Below are positions 11,701-26,700 of a DNA stretch of 64,000 nt, one piece after another. The stretch lies in assembly GCF_021462225.1 (NCBI RefSeq), contig NC_061817.1:8653327-8717326 (forward strand), written 5' to 3'. The notes under the pieces are model-generated. The model was given only the letters and a program-made list of their open reading frames with translations. It was not told where the DNA came from and did not search any database. Source of the stretch: Girardinichthys multiradiatus (taxonomy: Eukaryota > Chordata > Actinopteri > Cyprinodontiformes > Goodeidae). Position 1 is the first letter of the stretch. Every line of letters starts with the position of its first letter. A program made the translations under genes and the position numbers.

Positions 11701-14700
11701 ACAGTGTGGTTTTCGTCCCAGCCGTGGAACACTGGACCAGCTCTATACCCTCTACAGGGTGCTCGAGGGTTCATGGGAGTTTGCCCAACCGGTTCACATG
11801 TGTTTTGTGGACCTGGAGAAGGCATTCGACTGTGTCCCTCGTGATGCCCTGTGGGGGGTGCTCCAGGAGAATGGAATCGGGGACCCTTTATTAGGGGCCA
11901 TCCGGTCCTTGTACGAGCGGAGCAGGAGTTTGGTCCGCATTGCCGGCACTAAGTCGGACCTGTTTCCAGTGCATGTTGGACTCCGGCAGGGCTGCCCTTT
12001 GTCGCCGGTCCTGTTCATAACTTTTATGGACAGGATTTCTAGACGCAGCCAAGGGCCGGAGGGGGTCTGGTTTGGGGACCAGTGGATTTCGTCTCTTCTT
12101 TTTGCGGATGACGTGGTCCTGCTGGCCCCCTCTAGCCAAGACCTACAGCATGCGCTGTGGCGGTTCGCAGCCGAGTGTGAAGCGGCTGGGATGAGGATCA
12201 GCTCCTCCAAGTCCGAGGCCATGGTACTCAACCGGAAAAGGGTGGCTTGTCCTCTTCAGGTTGGAGGGGAGTTCCTGCCTCAAGTGGAGGAGTTTAAGTA
12301 TCTCGGGGTCTTGTTCACGAGTGAGGGAAGAATGGAGCGGGAGATCGACAGACGGATTGATGCGGCTGCCACAGTAATGGGGGCGCTGTGCCGGTCCATT
12401 GTGGTGAAGAGAGAGCTGAGCCGAAAAGCAAAGCTCTCAATTTACTGGTCGGTCTACGTTCCTACCCTCACCTATGGCCATGAACTTTGGGTCATGACCG
12501 AAAGAACGAGATCACGGATACAAGCGGCTGAAATGAGCTTCCTCCGTAGGGTGGCCGGGCACTCCTTTAGAGATAGGGTGAGGAGCTCGGCCATCCGGGA
12601 GGAGCTCGGAGTAAAGCCGCTGCTCCTCCACATTGAGAGGAGCCAGTTGAGGTGGCTCGGGCATCTATACCGGATGCCTCCTGGACGCCTTCCTCGGGAG
12701 GTGTTCCAGGCACGTCCCACCGGGAGGAGGCCCAGGGGACGGCCCAGGACACGCTGGAGGGACTATGTCTCTCGGCTGGCCTGGGAACGCCTTGGGCTCC
12801 CCCTGGAGGAGGTGTCTGGAGAGAGGGACGTCTGGGCGTCTCTGCTGAGTCTGCTGCCCCCGCGACCCGGTCCTGGATAAGCGGAAGACGACGAACGAAC
12901 GAACGAAAATAATTTGATGATTAGTTTAAGTAAGTCTTTTAGTGAATACAGACTGTTGTAAAACCACAAATTAGGAGAAATTACAATGAAAATCCAAGAT
13001 AAACAACATTCACAAGAACTCTTGCATTTATCACTTTTGTTAGATTAAATGCAGAAGAAATCCATTTGAATCATATTCATCCATTTAATTTACAAGCATT
13101 TGTGCATTTTAGGCTTACAGTGTGTTATAATGTAACCTCTGTTTGTCCTTAAGGTGTTTGAAGTTCTCATTGTTGTTTAGTTTTAATTAGATCTCGGGTC
13201 AAACCTTCTGCGAACAGCTTAATATGAGCCGGATATTGTTAGATATATTTCCTATCATGTTTTAATACGAAGAACTTGATTTAAGATGGAAATGCTAAAC
13301 AGATTAAAGGGTTAGCTTAGCATTTGTTAGTTTGTGTTGTCCACATTTATTATGCATGTATTAAGTTTTTCCCTGAACACTTCCTCAGAAACTGCTCCTG
13401 TGCAAAAGCCCATCACTGCAAGCCAGGTCTGATCAAACAAACATGTAACTAAGAGAAGAAATGAAATGTAATTCTTTGTGGTTGAAATAGCTGAGGAACC
13501 TCCAGAACACAGTACCTTTTTTGTTCTACTTACAGAAAAAAAAAGCAGACACCATACCAAGCTACACCCAAATAGGAGAATCGAAACAGAAAGTTTTGGA
13601 GATGTGGAAATGACTGCTGACATAGTGACTACATCTACTTAGTAATTACGGTTTTGCTTATGCCGACAGGTTCCACAAACACCCTTTATCTTTCCTTAGG
13701 TGTTGGCTTACCAGAAATCCTCAACTGTTTTATTATAAACACTTTCGTGGGAGTAAAAACAAACAGTAACCTAAAGTATGTGTTCCAAAAATATGTGTTG
13801 GGTAACACCCAACATCCAGTCTCATTTTCTGCTTCGCTGCTCTTTTAAAGAAAAAAATTTGAGGATATTCTTTCCCTGTTTTTTTTGGGTTTTTTTCATA
13901 GAAGGTCCTTTCGCTTCTCTACTCGTTTTCTCAAACATGCCAAACAACAGATGAAGTCCAGAATTATGTAATTCGGACCACCACTACCATACATTCCCAA
14001 ACTAAAGCTCTTAAGATGGGCTGCTGTTATGTTTAATGACACCAAAGGTGGGAATGTGGATGACACATGACTTAAAACTAAAGTGTGTTCGCTTTTAATT
14101 TATTTCAGTAGATACAAGTTGTTTGATTTAAATATGAAAATGTGTTTCCCTGCTGCAGCATGGATTAACACGCCTTATGAGGAAACCAATAAAGTATCTG
14201 TTTAACCTTTATTTATGTACAAACTCTGAGTGGTCAGTTTACACATCAGCATTCAGTATTTCAGAACAGAGGTGGGTGGTTTGGAGATGCACCATTCAAG
14301 GTTTTTCTGACTGATGCAGATTTCTGGATGTCTTTGATGTCTGACCTGCTGATTTTAATTTTATTTTTATTAAATTTTTAAGCGTTTATAATTTATTTCC
14401 TATGGACTATAAACAAACAAAAAAACAAAAACATTCTGTTACAGGTTCTTAGGTAAAGGTTGTATTTTTTAATCCTACAAATAATGAAGGAATTACAAGA
14501 ATATTTATTCTAATGATTTCAGCATCACATCATATGTCCCAAGTGTTTATCTGATTTTTACTAAACACAAAAAAGTACATCAGAGTACATGCTGTTAGTT
14601 TATGACTTTATAGACTGAAAATTGTGGGATTCCCTAGTAAATTTAAGAATTAAGAAAAAACAAAATCATTTTTATTATTTGATCAAGTTAAAACTGACTG

Positions 14701-17700
14701 ATTCTGATCTTTGAATTTGATGCTGGTGGCTACGGGTAGTCAATTGAGCCCATCAAATAGAGGGGTGACGTGCTCTTTTAGGCTGATTAAAGAACAGAGG
14801 CGCTGCCACATTCTGGACCATCTGCAGAGGTTTAACAGCACAGCCTGAGAGACCAGTTAGGAGAGCGTTGCAGTAGTCAAGGCAAGAGATGACCACAGAC
14901 TGCACCAGGAGCTGCGTCATGTGTTGGTTTAGGTAGAGCCAGATTCTTTGTGTGTTTAACAATGCAAAGCGGTATGATCGAGCAACATGATCTTTAAAGG
15001 TCAGCTGGTCATTGATCATGGCATCCAAGATTTAAGCTACCTTTGATGGAGCAAGAGATAGGGATTCAGTATGGTTGGTTTGGCTTGGAAGACGAGCAGT
15101 ACTGAGGCCCCTGTGGCAAGGTGCTGCACAGCAGAAGTAAATGGACTGAATTTATATAGCACTTTTCTAGTCATACTGATTACTCGAAGCGCTTTATACC
15201 AGAGCAACATTCACCCAGTCATATGCAGATCAGCAGGCAAGTTGGGGCTTAGTTTCCCATTTACATGTGACAGGAGAAAGCTGGAATTGAACCTGCAACT
15301 TTCCAATTGCAAGATGACTACCAACTGAGCCACAGTTACCAAGATCTGCAGGATCCACTTATGTAAAGCATTTTTTTTTTCAAGCAGGAAAAAATGGAAA
15401 TTATGCAGGACACCGACCCAGAGGATTGGTCATCCCTGTTGTAAAGTTTTTTAACTTCAAACAGTAATTTTAAGCGTTTTCCTTCACAGACAGACACTTT
15501 TACACTGCACACACTACACTTTTTCTTCTGTTTTACTGTTTTTAGGTTGCACTGCTGGATGTGGATATCTGTGGTCCATCCATTCCCAGGATCATGGGTC
15601 TAGAGGGAGAACAAGTACGTTATGCCACGTTCCGTGCAATTAGGACAAATCTCAGATAAAATGCAAAAAAAAAAAAGTGTTTTACTTTCATTTTTGTTTT
15701 TTTATATTAATGAGTGGGTGTATGAACTGGTTTTTTTTATGGGTCTAGGTTCATCAGAGTGGTTCTGGTTGGTCTCCTGTGGTGAGTCATGCCAAAACAG
15801 GGTTCACTTTATTTGTTTTTGTTTGTAAGGGAATTCATGTAATATATATATAAATTATTTTCCTTCGCTATGCACGTTTGTTGCAGTATGTGGAAGACAA
15901 CCTGGCGGTAATGTCCATCGGCTTTCTTCTCAGCAGTCCCGATGATGCGGTGATCTGGAGAGGACCCAAAAAAAATGGTGGGCTGAGTCACAGTAGATTT
16001 GTGCGTGCAGTGTTGATTTTATGCTTTCCAAGTCCAACCCTGCTGTTTTTTTGCTGTCCTCCTTCAGGAATGATCAAGCAGTTTTTACGGGATGTTGACT
16101 GGGGAGAACTGGATTACCTCATCATAGATACTCCACCTGGCACCTCTGATGAGCACTTGTCAATAGTGCAGTACCTCAGCTCCACCGATGTGGATGGAGC
16201 GGTCATCATCACCACACCACAGGTACGCAAAGACAAACTCAAGCCCCAGCCTGTTTATTGAAATTCATACAGTGCTTTTAAAAAGTACATAGTCTCTGGC
16301 ATTTTCCCATCTCTGCTTCACAGCCTTTAATCCATTGTATTGCACGTTGTAAAAGGTTCGTTTTAACCAGGTTTACTGGTTAACATTCATCACATCAGAT
16401 TTCCTAAATATACTCACAGTTCAGTATAAACTAACATTTCTCCCAAGCAGCAGTGAAAATGTAAACAATAAAGTCCAGTTGGAGCCTTTTAAGAGAGAAT
16501 TAACCCTCTGAAAATGCGTAGTTGAAATGAAATCTGGAAAGTTTTGTAGTTAAAATATATACAAGAGCACTTATTTTATTCTCTCTGAGATGGGTGAACT
16601 ACTTAAATATTCCCAGCTATAATAAAATACTAAAACAATAAACATCTTTTAGACCTTGAACTGAGTTTTTGAGGGTGTGGGTGTTCACCCAAATATACTC
16701 TTACTACACAGAAATGTAAACTCTGTTGTTTTAATCTTGTCAACCTGAGCTAATACATGGGAATTGTCACACTGTAATATTATTTTTAAATGTTGCAATG
16801 TTGCAAATCTGGATAACGAGAAATGAATTGCAAGTTTGCATGCGAAGATTTGTTCTACTATCATGCTAAAAAATGTTTTTTGTGTGCACTTTCCTTTAGC
16901 AACATTATTAAAAATGATTCTTTTTCTAAGATATTTTAAGTGTGGGTTAAGTTATACCTGGCAAACTAGGAACTTTGTCTTGTTTTACCTGATTAGAAAT
17001 CATTAGTTTTAAAAACATTAATGCAAGTGTACCCCAAGGCTCAGTTCTTGGACCCATTCCAAACCTATGTTTTCATGAACAATCTTCTCTTTTCTAATGG
17101 TGTGGCGTTTTCATGTCTTCTGTTTTATGCAACCAAAACTCCAACTAGGGATGGGAAGTGCAAAAAAGCTTAGGCTATAAAAGCTGTAGCGAAGGAACAC
17201 TTCCATTTTCAAATAAATACATTTAGAAAGAAAAGGCAAACCAGATAAATACTTTATAAATAAAAAAAGTATGTATCATTTTAAAAGTAACATCTAGGAC
17301 AAGTGAGTACACCTCTCACATTTTTGTAAATATTTTATATCTTTAACACTGATGATATGACATTTTGATACAATAGTCAGTGTCCAGCTTGTATAACAAT
17401 GTTAATTCTGTCCCCTAAAAATAACTCAACACACAGCCATTGATGTCTAAACAGCTGGAAACAAAATTGTGCCCAAAGGGTCAATATTTTGTGTTGTCGC
17501 CATTATTTTTCAGCACTGCCTTAACTCTCTTTGGCATGGAGTTCACTAGAGCATCACAGGTTGCCTCTGGGGTCGTTAACATGTTGGATTAAACCTTTTT
17601 AGGCCATTCTGACAGGAGAGCATTACAGCGGTTCAACATGGATATGAAGTATGCAAGCTTCTTATCAAAATGGATTAGGGGGTTTGTCATTGTATACAAA

Positions 17701-20700
17701 ATGTTGTGTATTTAGGTTCAGACATAAATAATCCAAAATACTAAAGTACATTTCAAACGGTTAGCAAAATAATAATTGGCTGCTCTAAAGGGAAATAACC
17801 TTTTTAATCATTATGGGGGATCTATGTGCAGTCCACCTTATTTTTTCGTTTTTTGGGGGATTTTTATCCCTTGACCGAAATGAGTTTTGTAAGGATTATG
17901 ATTATTGATTAATTAATATTTATCAAGAATTATAATTTAAAATCATAATTTGACAGAAGAAAAAAAAATTTCTTAACCAAAAATCATGACTTACAAATAG
18001 AAATCAGAGATGTCCTCTGGTGTTGTGATTATGGGCTCAAAGCTCTTGAATAATTACAAATTATTAACCAAAACCATCAACTGTCACCGTTTATTGAACC
18101 GAAGATGGAGGATCTTCGACCTTGTTTTGACAGATAAATCACTCTTGCACTCTTAATTATATATATGAAGATTTATTGAAGCCAAATAATTCGGATATAC
18201 CATTATTCTGGTCCAAAACCTTCACCTAACTAACAAGCACCATTCTACACAAAGGGAATAAAAATGACTACCTAACAACAATAATAATAAAAGAAAAATA
18301 TATATGCATTTAGTGTCTATGAAGATCAAACCAGCAGTTTTATGGACAGAATGTGTAATTTGGGTTAAATGGAAAGAGAAGTCCTCCTGGTGTGTTGATG
18401 TCTAGATTCCAGCGATCAGCTGATAAAACTGTGAGCTGGGTGCTCTTAGCCACAACCAGCTGATCGCACAAAATCTCGGACAAAGGGTCATAAAACTCTG
18501 AGGCGGGAACTCAGTGGAAAATCTCCAGCAATAAAACTGGAACAAAGGAGTGGTCAGGCGAGGCCCAGACCGCAGTTGCTTTGAATGAAAAACGTCTAAC
18601 TTTTAACTCCTGGCTGATTTGAGATCAGCCGGACAAAACATGAACATGCACGATTCAGCAGCGCCTGCGCAGCAAATCAAAACACAGCTCAGCATAAAAC
18701 ACTTCAATCAGTATTGCATGCAACAAGTTGATACCTGAGATTAACTACAGGTGATCCTACGTCACCTTAACTATGCCTCATCCTGCCCAGACTTCTAAAT
18801 GTACCAATCCGGTTTTATATAAAAAGAACAAAATTACTTTGAAGTTGATTTCTTCTCTCCACCGGTTGAGGATGGGTCAAGTCTGACGAAAAATGAGGGG
18901 AGGGGAATCACGCGTCCGTGATCAAATTAAGAAAAAAAAACGAACGGTAACTTCTCATCCGTCCAGGACGGGAAAAGTTGAAGAACCGCTTAGTCGACTG
19001 CGTTACACAAGGAGGAAAACTCATCTCCTTGGACATAGAACCTCTGTGGGTTTCCACCTGCGCCGGGTGTCGGCGTGGTCTTTGATCGGTAAATAAATCT
19101 GCTGATCTTCTCGTATCAGACAAATTTCCAGCTTTCAAGCTCTTCTGGGAGTGGCCTTGTGGAGCAAAGGTTCACCTGCGAGCTTTTGTCTCTCCAGATA
19201 TGCGCCTCCGTTGCGCTGTCCTGTGAGATGCGGGAAATGGCAACGAAACTCTGCATCTCAGCCAGTTTATACTCCCAGTGACGTCAGAGCTGCGACGTAT
19301 GTTGAGCTGTGCATGTCAAAATGTGCGACCAAAATGGATGACCCCAACAGTTTCAACCTGCAGAAGTTGTTTGTTTGGGTTATGGTTAATATATAACTAA
19401 TGGTTAATTTGATCTATAACCACAACAGTAACAAATCAGCAAAAGAGAGTCGCTACAATTCTGTTTTTATAGCTCAGGAGTCATAGGGATTGTTGTTTCT
19501 TCAGACTGAACTTATCAAGAGATTCCAAAGGCAATCACTAAAGAAAGCAAACTGAAAAAGAGGGCCCAGAAAGCAATGTTTCCTCAAAGGTGAAACCAAT
19601 TTAGGCCATCAAGCTGTTAATTTGAGATAAAATCGAAGAATTTGGAAGTAGTCTTCCATCGTGATGTTTCACGAACGTTTTGCAATGCACCAGTACCCCT
19701 GGCATTGAAACAGACCTTCAGCATGATTCTGCTACCACTACGTTTAACAGTTGGTACAGTGTTCTTAGGTCCAAAAGCCTCTTCCTGACTTTGGCCAAAA
19801 TGCTCAGTCTTCATCTGCTCTTATGATAAAACCTTTCTCCAGAAGGCATTTGTCTTGTCTATGTCAGCAGCTGCTATGCTTCAGTCAAGCTTAAAGCTAA
19901 AGCAGGGGTTTATTTTTTGACTGGCAGCCTCTCTTCCCCATGTTGATGTTAAATTATGTTCACTCTGGATAGTGACAGTGGTGTCCCAGCATCCTCCACT
20001 TTATGGAGTATCTGCATATCACATGTTTGTATGTGATGGTTCAACAATGATCCTGAAGCACAAAACTCCAATCTGGTTTTGGATTTAAAAAAAAAAAAAA
20101 TCGCCTAAGTGGAACCTGTCTGACCACATAAAGTGGGCTAAAACATCCCGAAAGGCAACGCATCCCGCCCCGATCTAAAGAATTTCAGGAACAGTTGAAA
20201 TATAAAGTCTATGACATCTGTCAGCCTGGAAAGGGTTAAAAGCCATTTCTGAGGCTTTGGGATTCCAGCAAGACACATTGAGAGCCATTAAAATAGATTT
20301 ATACTTGACACATTAAACACAGCACAAGGGTGCGGTCGCCAACAGTGACGTAACCGCATCATTCCTGTGCTTGTTCAGGCTCATGCGCCGTCAGCTTAGT
20401 TATGCGCACTTCAGGCCATTCAGGACATTTCAGCTACACACAGAGAGCCTTTCAAAATGTTTATTTTAACAGACAGACCAGCAGGAACTATCAGTAAACT
20501 CTGCATAAGGGGAGATCCTTTCAAAATCAGTGTAGGGAACTTGATCCTGTTCGTTTGCTCCTTTACGTTCCAGAAAGGGCCAAGGAGAGCGCCAGTGATG
20601 ATGATTATGACATCACAGCAACGTTTCTTGGTGAGAACCACTGCTGGGCAAAGATAACATATAGGCTACTCATGAGACAAATTTGGATTGTTTTGAAAGG

Positions 20701-23700
20701 TGTGGGTAAACCCACAAAGTAATTCAGAAAAACATTGTTCAGACAGCAAAACACGGTGGTGGTTGTGTCAGGGTCTGGAGTTCCTTTATTCTTTTTGGCC
20801 CCGGACAACTTGTTCTTGTTGAGGCAACCATGAATTCTGTTTTATAGTAGAAAATCCTGAAGCAGAATGTCCAGCTTTCCCTTTGTGACTTTAAGCTCAA
20901 CCAGATGTGGGTTAGGCAACTGGGCAGCGATCCAAAGCACACCAGTCAATACACCTGGAAGTCTAAGGAAAAACATGTTTAAAAATGTTTGCGTGGTTTA
21001 GTTAAAGTCCTGACTTAATTGTGACATTGTGGCGTGACCTTAAACAATCTGTTCATGCTCAGTCCACCCAGTTATTAGATTTAGGCAACAATTCCTTCTT
21101 CACATACCGGGGCAGGTCAATTTGGTAAATGTCTTGTCTTCAAAATGAAATCGTTTGAAAACTGCATTTTGTATTTAGTCGGGTTATCATTGTTTGGGCT
21201 GATGCATATAAGTGGAAAAACTTTAGAGATCTGTAAGGAATCAAATACTTTTCCACTGCATTGTATGTTTCCTGTCTTCAACATGTTTGTAGACATAAAT
21301 GCACTAAACCTATAAATGAATAGTTTTAAATGCACGATGTTAAAGCCTCTGACATGTGGAATAAACATGTCACAGAGGTGGAGTTTATGCTGTAAATAAA
21401 GCTATCTTACTACTAGAGGTTAACTGTAAAGCCAAAACAATCTTCTTATGGGACAATCTAAAGTGTTTACACAGTTGATTTAGTTTATGAGTGTTGTAAA
21501 TATGAATTTGAGAATATTATTTAATATTAACATTTTAATATTAATATTTTATAATAATGTTAGAACTCTGATGTTTTGAGTCCTATTGTGACCAGTGATA
21601 GCTGGTTTTAAGCTAATCACTTGGTACATCAATAATGTGCAGTTGTGGTTTTATTCATTCACGTTTATGTACAGTGCAAGCTGTTCATGATAATGCCCAC
21701 CCAGGGACGCCACTATGTTGTAAATATGAATTTGAGAATATTATTTAATATTAACATTTTAATATTAATATTTTATAATAATATTCCGGTCTGTTAAGGA
21801 TTGTCCTGTGAATACCAGCCCCATTAAGGCGATGGTATTAGGACAGAATAGAAAGGTGTGAGACGAGCTCAGGCATTATTGAACAGCATAAACTCTGCAC
21901 ACATATGGAATGAATTCACACAATTTCTTAAAGTACAAGAATTTATTAACAAAAATAAGTCAACTCAAAGTCAAACATATTTCAATCAACAAACTCTTTG
22001 CTATGCTAAAACAATCCAACTAAACTACCAAGCAGAATTAAAGAATAATGAACACTAATGGACTATGTACAATATAAACAAGTTGATTAAAGATGATTAG
22101 AAATCATGACCAAAAAGAGTGATGCAACATTACCATGCAATGTTTATGTTTGAGAACCACGGATTATCTTGAAGAATCTGGAAGTGAAGTTAAGTTAGTT
22201 TTGGAACTAACTTAGAAAATAATCAGCAACCTTTAGACAACCCTTCACAATGCAAGATCAGATTAAATATTATTTTAATAAAATAATGTTTTAAATAATG
22301 ATCTGCTGAATAAAACCAACCTCCTGGATGACTAATTCTCAACGGTGTCTCATTAGCTGCCTGTATTTATTAAAATAATATTTGAAGAAATATTATTGAG
22401 TATTTTGGAAAAGAGCCAAATCTTTCTGGAGAAATGGGGCTTAATGGTGTTTACTTAGTTATCAACTTTAGTAAATGATGTTCGGGGACTATTATTCACT
22501 AGCTTGAAAACTAACAACCTTTCTGTTGACTAGCCTTAATGCTAGCACACGTGTTCTTACCGGCTGGCCGTTGGGCTAACAAAGAAGCTAGCTAAAGTGC
22601 TAAGCTAGAGATAGCTTAGCGCCAGAATCAACACATACCTTTAAAATACCAGGGTTAAAATGCATAAGCGCTGACGGCGCGTTATGAGCAATGTTCTGGT
22701 TAAAACCACCCTTTTAATAAAGTTTATCTTAGCTTTAAAACATACAAAGAACACGAACCGGCCTGGGTGCTACAAGTAGCATGCTAGCACCAAGATAGCC
22801 GAGTTCCACAAAACAAACTTCATAACATGAAAACGTTTAGATCATTTCATCCTAAACCAATCTGTTAATCTGCCCAAACCCCAACCTCTGAAGTTGTTGA
22901 GGGAATGTCGTCCCAAGGCGAAGTTTGAAGAAGATATCCGTCGTGAACAAAGAGTTAGCTTCCCGCTAACTTCCTCAGTTTCTCCCGATCAGAAGGTGAC
23001 CAGCTGTTCGCTACCGTAAACACGGTTGCGGCCGTCGTCTTTCCTCCAGACTCGGCTTGTCGAAACAGCTTCTCTCGGAACACCGTTTGCTTCTGTGGGG
23101 CCTCGAAGAGAAAATGTAAGCAACTCTTACACCTTAATTTCTCCGTTCATGAATGAAAATACCGGATACACAGACAGTATTTCATTCTACTTAACTTTTG
23201 CAAATGATCGGTCCTTGGGTCCAGTTGAATTTATGTCCTTTTGCCAGCAAAAGACATTCAGCGCGCTGTGTTCCCTCCTGACCCGATGGTCATCGGTTTG
23301 GAAGAGGAAGACTTGTGGAAAGGTGGGGCTTTTATTTGGGTATTGGCGCCACAGGAAGTCCGCAGTTACCCCATTTCCTGGCTGTGCTGGAAGAAGGTTA
23401 ATGCACTTTATTTTGAAAGGTTCCAGGAAAGTATGTACCGGAGTTTTAGTGTTGAACACCCATGGCTGTGTGGTCCCAACATCCCCCCTTTTAGTTCCGA
23501 AGAATGGGACGAAATCCAGTCTTTGGGGCTAACAATCCGTCCTCAGCCATGTGAAAAGAGTCACTGGGTTCCTGTAGCAAGGCAGAGTTCAACAGTCCAT
23601 TTTGGTTCAGAGGTTAGTGTTTGGACAGGAGTGAGGCAGGCTTGGGCAGAGACTAATACTAATAAAATGTTTTAAAGAAAAAACAAAAACAAAAATAAAA

Positions 23701-26700
23701 GTCACGTAATAATTTTCACACCATAATAATACTGCTTTTAAACCTTCCTTTCTGAAGTTCAAACCATAAGAAAGAAAAAGATTAAAACAGAATATAGGGT
23801 GTTGGAAATTATTTACCATCTTCATACCTTGTCTGACAGATTTACAGGGTTGATTCTGGCCTGCAACGGCTTGCCAGGTCTTTTAGGAACGCCGTTACCT
23901 CAGTTATAACACGCCTGCAGATCATCTCAAACTTCTCCTCTGTGATGACATCTTTGGAGTGGCTCCACTGTTTACCACCAACCTTACAGTTTGATGTTGC
24001 ACTGTGAAAAGGTGTTTGTCTTTTAACTGGTGGCTTGTCTTTTGGCTGATGCCAGTTACCACCCCCCTGGTTCTGTTGCATCACTTGGGGACTTACTTTG
24101 CGCCTCCTCTTAGGCCTGTTCCCAGTTTGAATGTTTAACACTCTAACTTTGCCTTTTCCTGCTCTGTCTGAACTGACACGTGTTTCCCACACAAGCTGAG
24201 CATATCTACGAGTCTCCTGCATGGAGAGATTCTCTGTTATACAATGCATAGTCACATCATACTGCACGCTAACGTGGAGATTGTGAAGAAACAACGACTT
24301 AAACGTGTGGTCTTCTTCAAGACCTGGAGCATAACATCCCTGAAAATAAGCTGTCTTCAAACGGTGGAAATATTCTCTGGGAGGTTCGAACTGTTTTTGC
24401 AAAACTGTCAAAGCATTAATAGTGGCAGCAGCTTAATCTCTGTAAACATAATACTCTTCTCTAAGAGCCTGGCAAAGAGCTGGATAGCTGTCACTAATTT
24501 CTGGAGGAAGAGTTTTTATGAACGCATGAACACTCTTAGCTGTTGTTTTCCAAATAAGCCTCAGCTTCTCACGATCAGAAGGAAAACGCAAGTCAAGAAG
24601 ACAATGTTCAACCTCACACAGGTAAGCATCAATATTTGACTCCTGGCTACCTGGATCAAAAACTTCTATGTCCTTAGCAAGGGATTCAAGCTGTTTGAAA
24701 CGGACACCATGCTCCCAAGGTGGACCACGTCCATCTGAGAAGTCATGCTGGTTAAGTTCATGAAATGGTGGAAGATCATGACAAAACCTCTGGGGAAGGA
24801 AACAAGTTTTCTCATGATTTAAATGAGAGCTTTGTAATGAATGGACTCGTGCAAGTGGTGCTGGGTCAGGTTGGATTGAGTCACCCGAGAACCATGTGCT
24901 TCTCTCCTGGTCCCTAGGGGTCGACACAGAGTCAGAAAGGAGAGGGGTGCCGATCAGGCTGGAAGAGTGCTCCTCCCACTGAATCGGGCCACTTGTGCAC
25001 GCTGAGTCCGGCACTTGGTCATCTTGGTGGTTGTTCACTGCACTGGGGTTTGGCAGGAAACCACTGGGGACCATCTGACTTCCAACATTTCGGTTAAGGT
25101 CTGTGGAAGTAAGTTGGACACTTTGGCTGAATTTAGGAGGGGGAGGCTCTGACCTAGGTGCAGGATGCCTGCTGTCTGAGTCTCCCCCCTGCTGTGGCTG
25201 CTGCAGCTGCTGTGAGTGAAAATGCAAATTGGGTACCTGAGAGGTGGGGGTCTGTCCCCCCTTTAGGGATGAAGCTTTCTTGAGCTCATCTGCCTTCAGG
25301 TCCACTAACTTTGCTTCAGCTTTCTTGGTCCTCTCCTCAGCTTTTGAGAGCTCAAGCTTTGCAGCATTCTCTCTTTGAAGGGCCATCTGATGGTCAGCCT
25401 GTAACTGAGAATATCTTTTAGCTTCCAGTTGTGATTTCTGCTGATACAACAAGGTAAGCTGACAAAGAACATCTGAAATCAGAGCATCTCCAGTCGGATA
25501 CTTAATGAAGTTTACCAACTCCTGAATCCTTTGATCACATGTGGCAAGGTCAAACTGATTTAAAACATCCCGCTCATCTGGAGACAAACGGATGAGATCA
25601 GCAACCACCACCTTCTGCATCTCCACGTCTGCTGAATTCATAATGGAGTTTAATTCCATTATTCTGGCAGACACTACAAAACAACAACAAAGTTATGAGA
25701 ATGTTGCTAAAAGCAACAACATCTAACAAATGTATGTCCAGCTATATATGTATATCTGACTATACATATATTGGAAACATTTGATTGTAAAATGGATGCA
25801 CCAGTTGATCATTCAACCTGTGACTTATGATAACACTATGCTCCAAGTGTTATAATGCTACTCCTTTCTCTAAGGATATTTGTGATTTTAGAGTTAATTT
25901 TTCACCTTTCTTTGGGAGAACTAGTGATTAGACACTACTCTTAACCTTTAAAGGAATTTTGTTTAAAATGCAAAGGGAAAAGAAAATTGCTACACCTCCT
26001 AAGTGTAATAATTGCAATTTGACTTTTGATTCACCCCCCTTTATGGCAGGGTGATTAGTTTAAATTTGGGATTTAATCTGTCAAAAGTCATGTTCTTTCA
26101 AACCATAAAACAAACTATAAAGTTCCTGAATGGATACACGCATCAAAATTAGGTCAGATATTGAAATTAACTGCAAAGTAAATTCAGTTTCCAATTGTGG
26201 TCTTACACAAACACAGCCTCTGGATCCAGATGTGCAGCAACTGTCTGGACAGTGAGGTTAACTGAAGTTAAACCAAGTCTCAAGTTATTGCTTACACAGA
26301 AGAAACCAGACTGAGTCAGAACATCTAAAATTTTGCCTATGTAGCAGAGTTGATTGTTACTACCACGGAGACATTGGAGTTATTAATTTTGACAAAAGTC
26401 TAAATTTGTGAACTCCTGGAGTGTCACGAGTTATAATGTTTTCTTAAATATAATCAGTGACATCTGATGTTAGAACTCTGATGTTTTGAGTCCTATTGTG
26501 ACCAGTGATAGCTGGTTTTAAGCTAATCACTTGGTACATCAATAATGTGCAGTTGTGGTTTTATTCATTCACGTTTATGTACAGTGCAAGCTGTTCATGA
26601 TAATGCCCACCCAGGGACGCCACTATGTTGTAAATATGAATTTGAGAATATTATTTAATATTAACATTTTAATATTAATATTTTATAATAATATTCCGGT

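Noticed and set aside
15887..16261. 127-codon ORF as a separate gene
   Set aside because: It is nubp1 exons 6 and 7 read through the short intron 15978-16067.
20457..20657. 66-codon + strand ORF between Tc1 relics
   Set aside because: It shows no family resemblance, and a minus-strand ORF of similar length overlaps it.
23026..23532. 168-codon ORF repeated near 27936
   Set aside because: It is in both LTR copies, opposite to the element's coding strand, and has no family resemblance.
26605..26622. tRNA-Asn gene
   Set aside because: Only the 18-nt 3' complement is present, placed as a primer-binding site beside the LTR; there is no cloverleaf.
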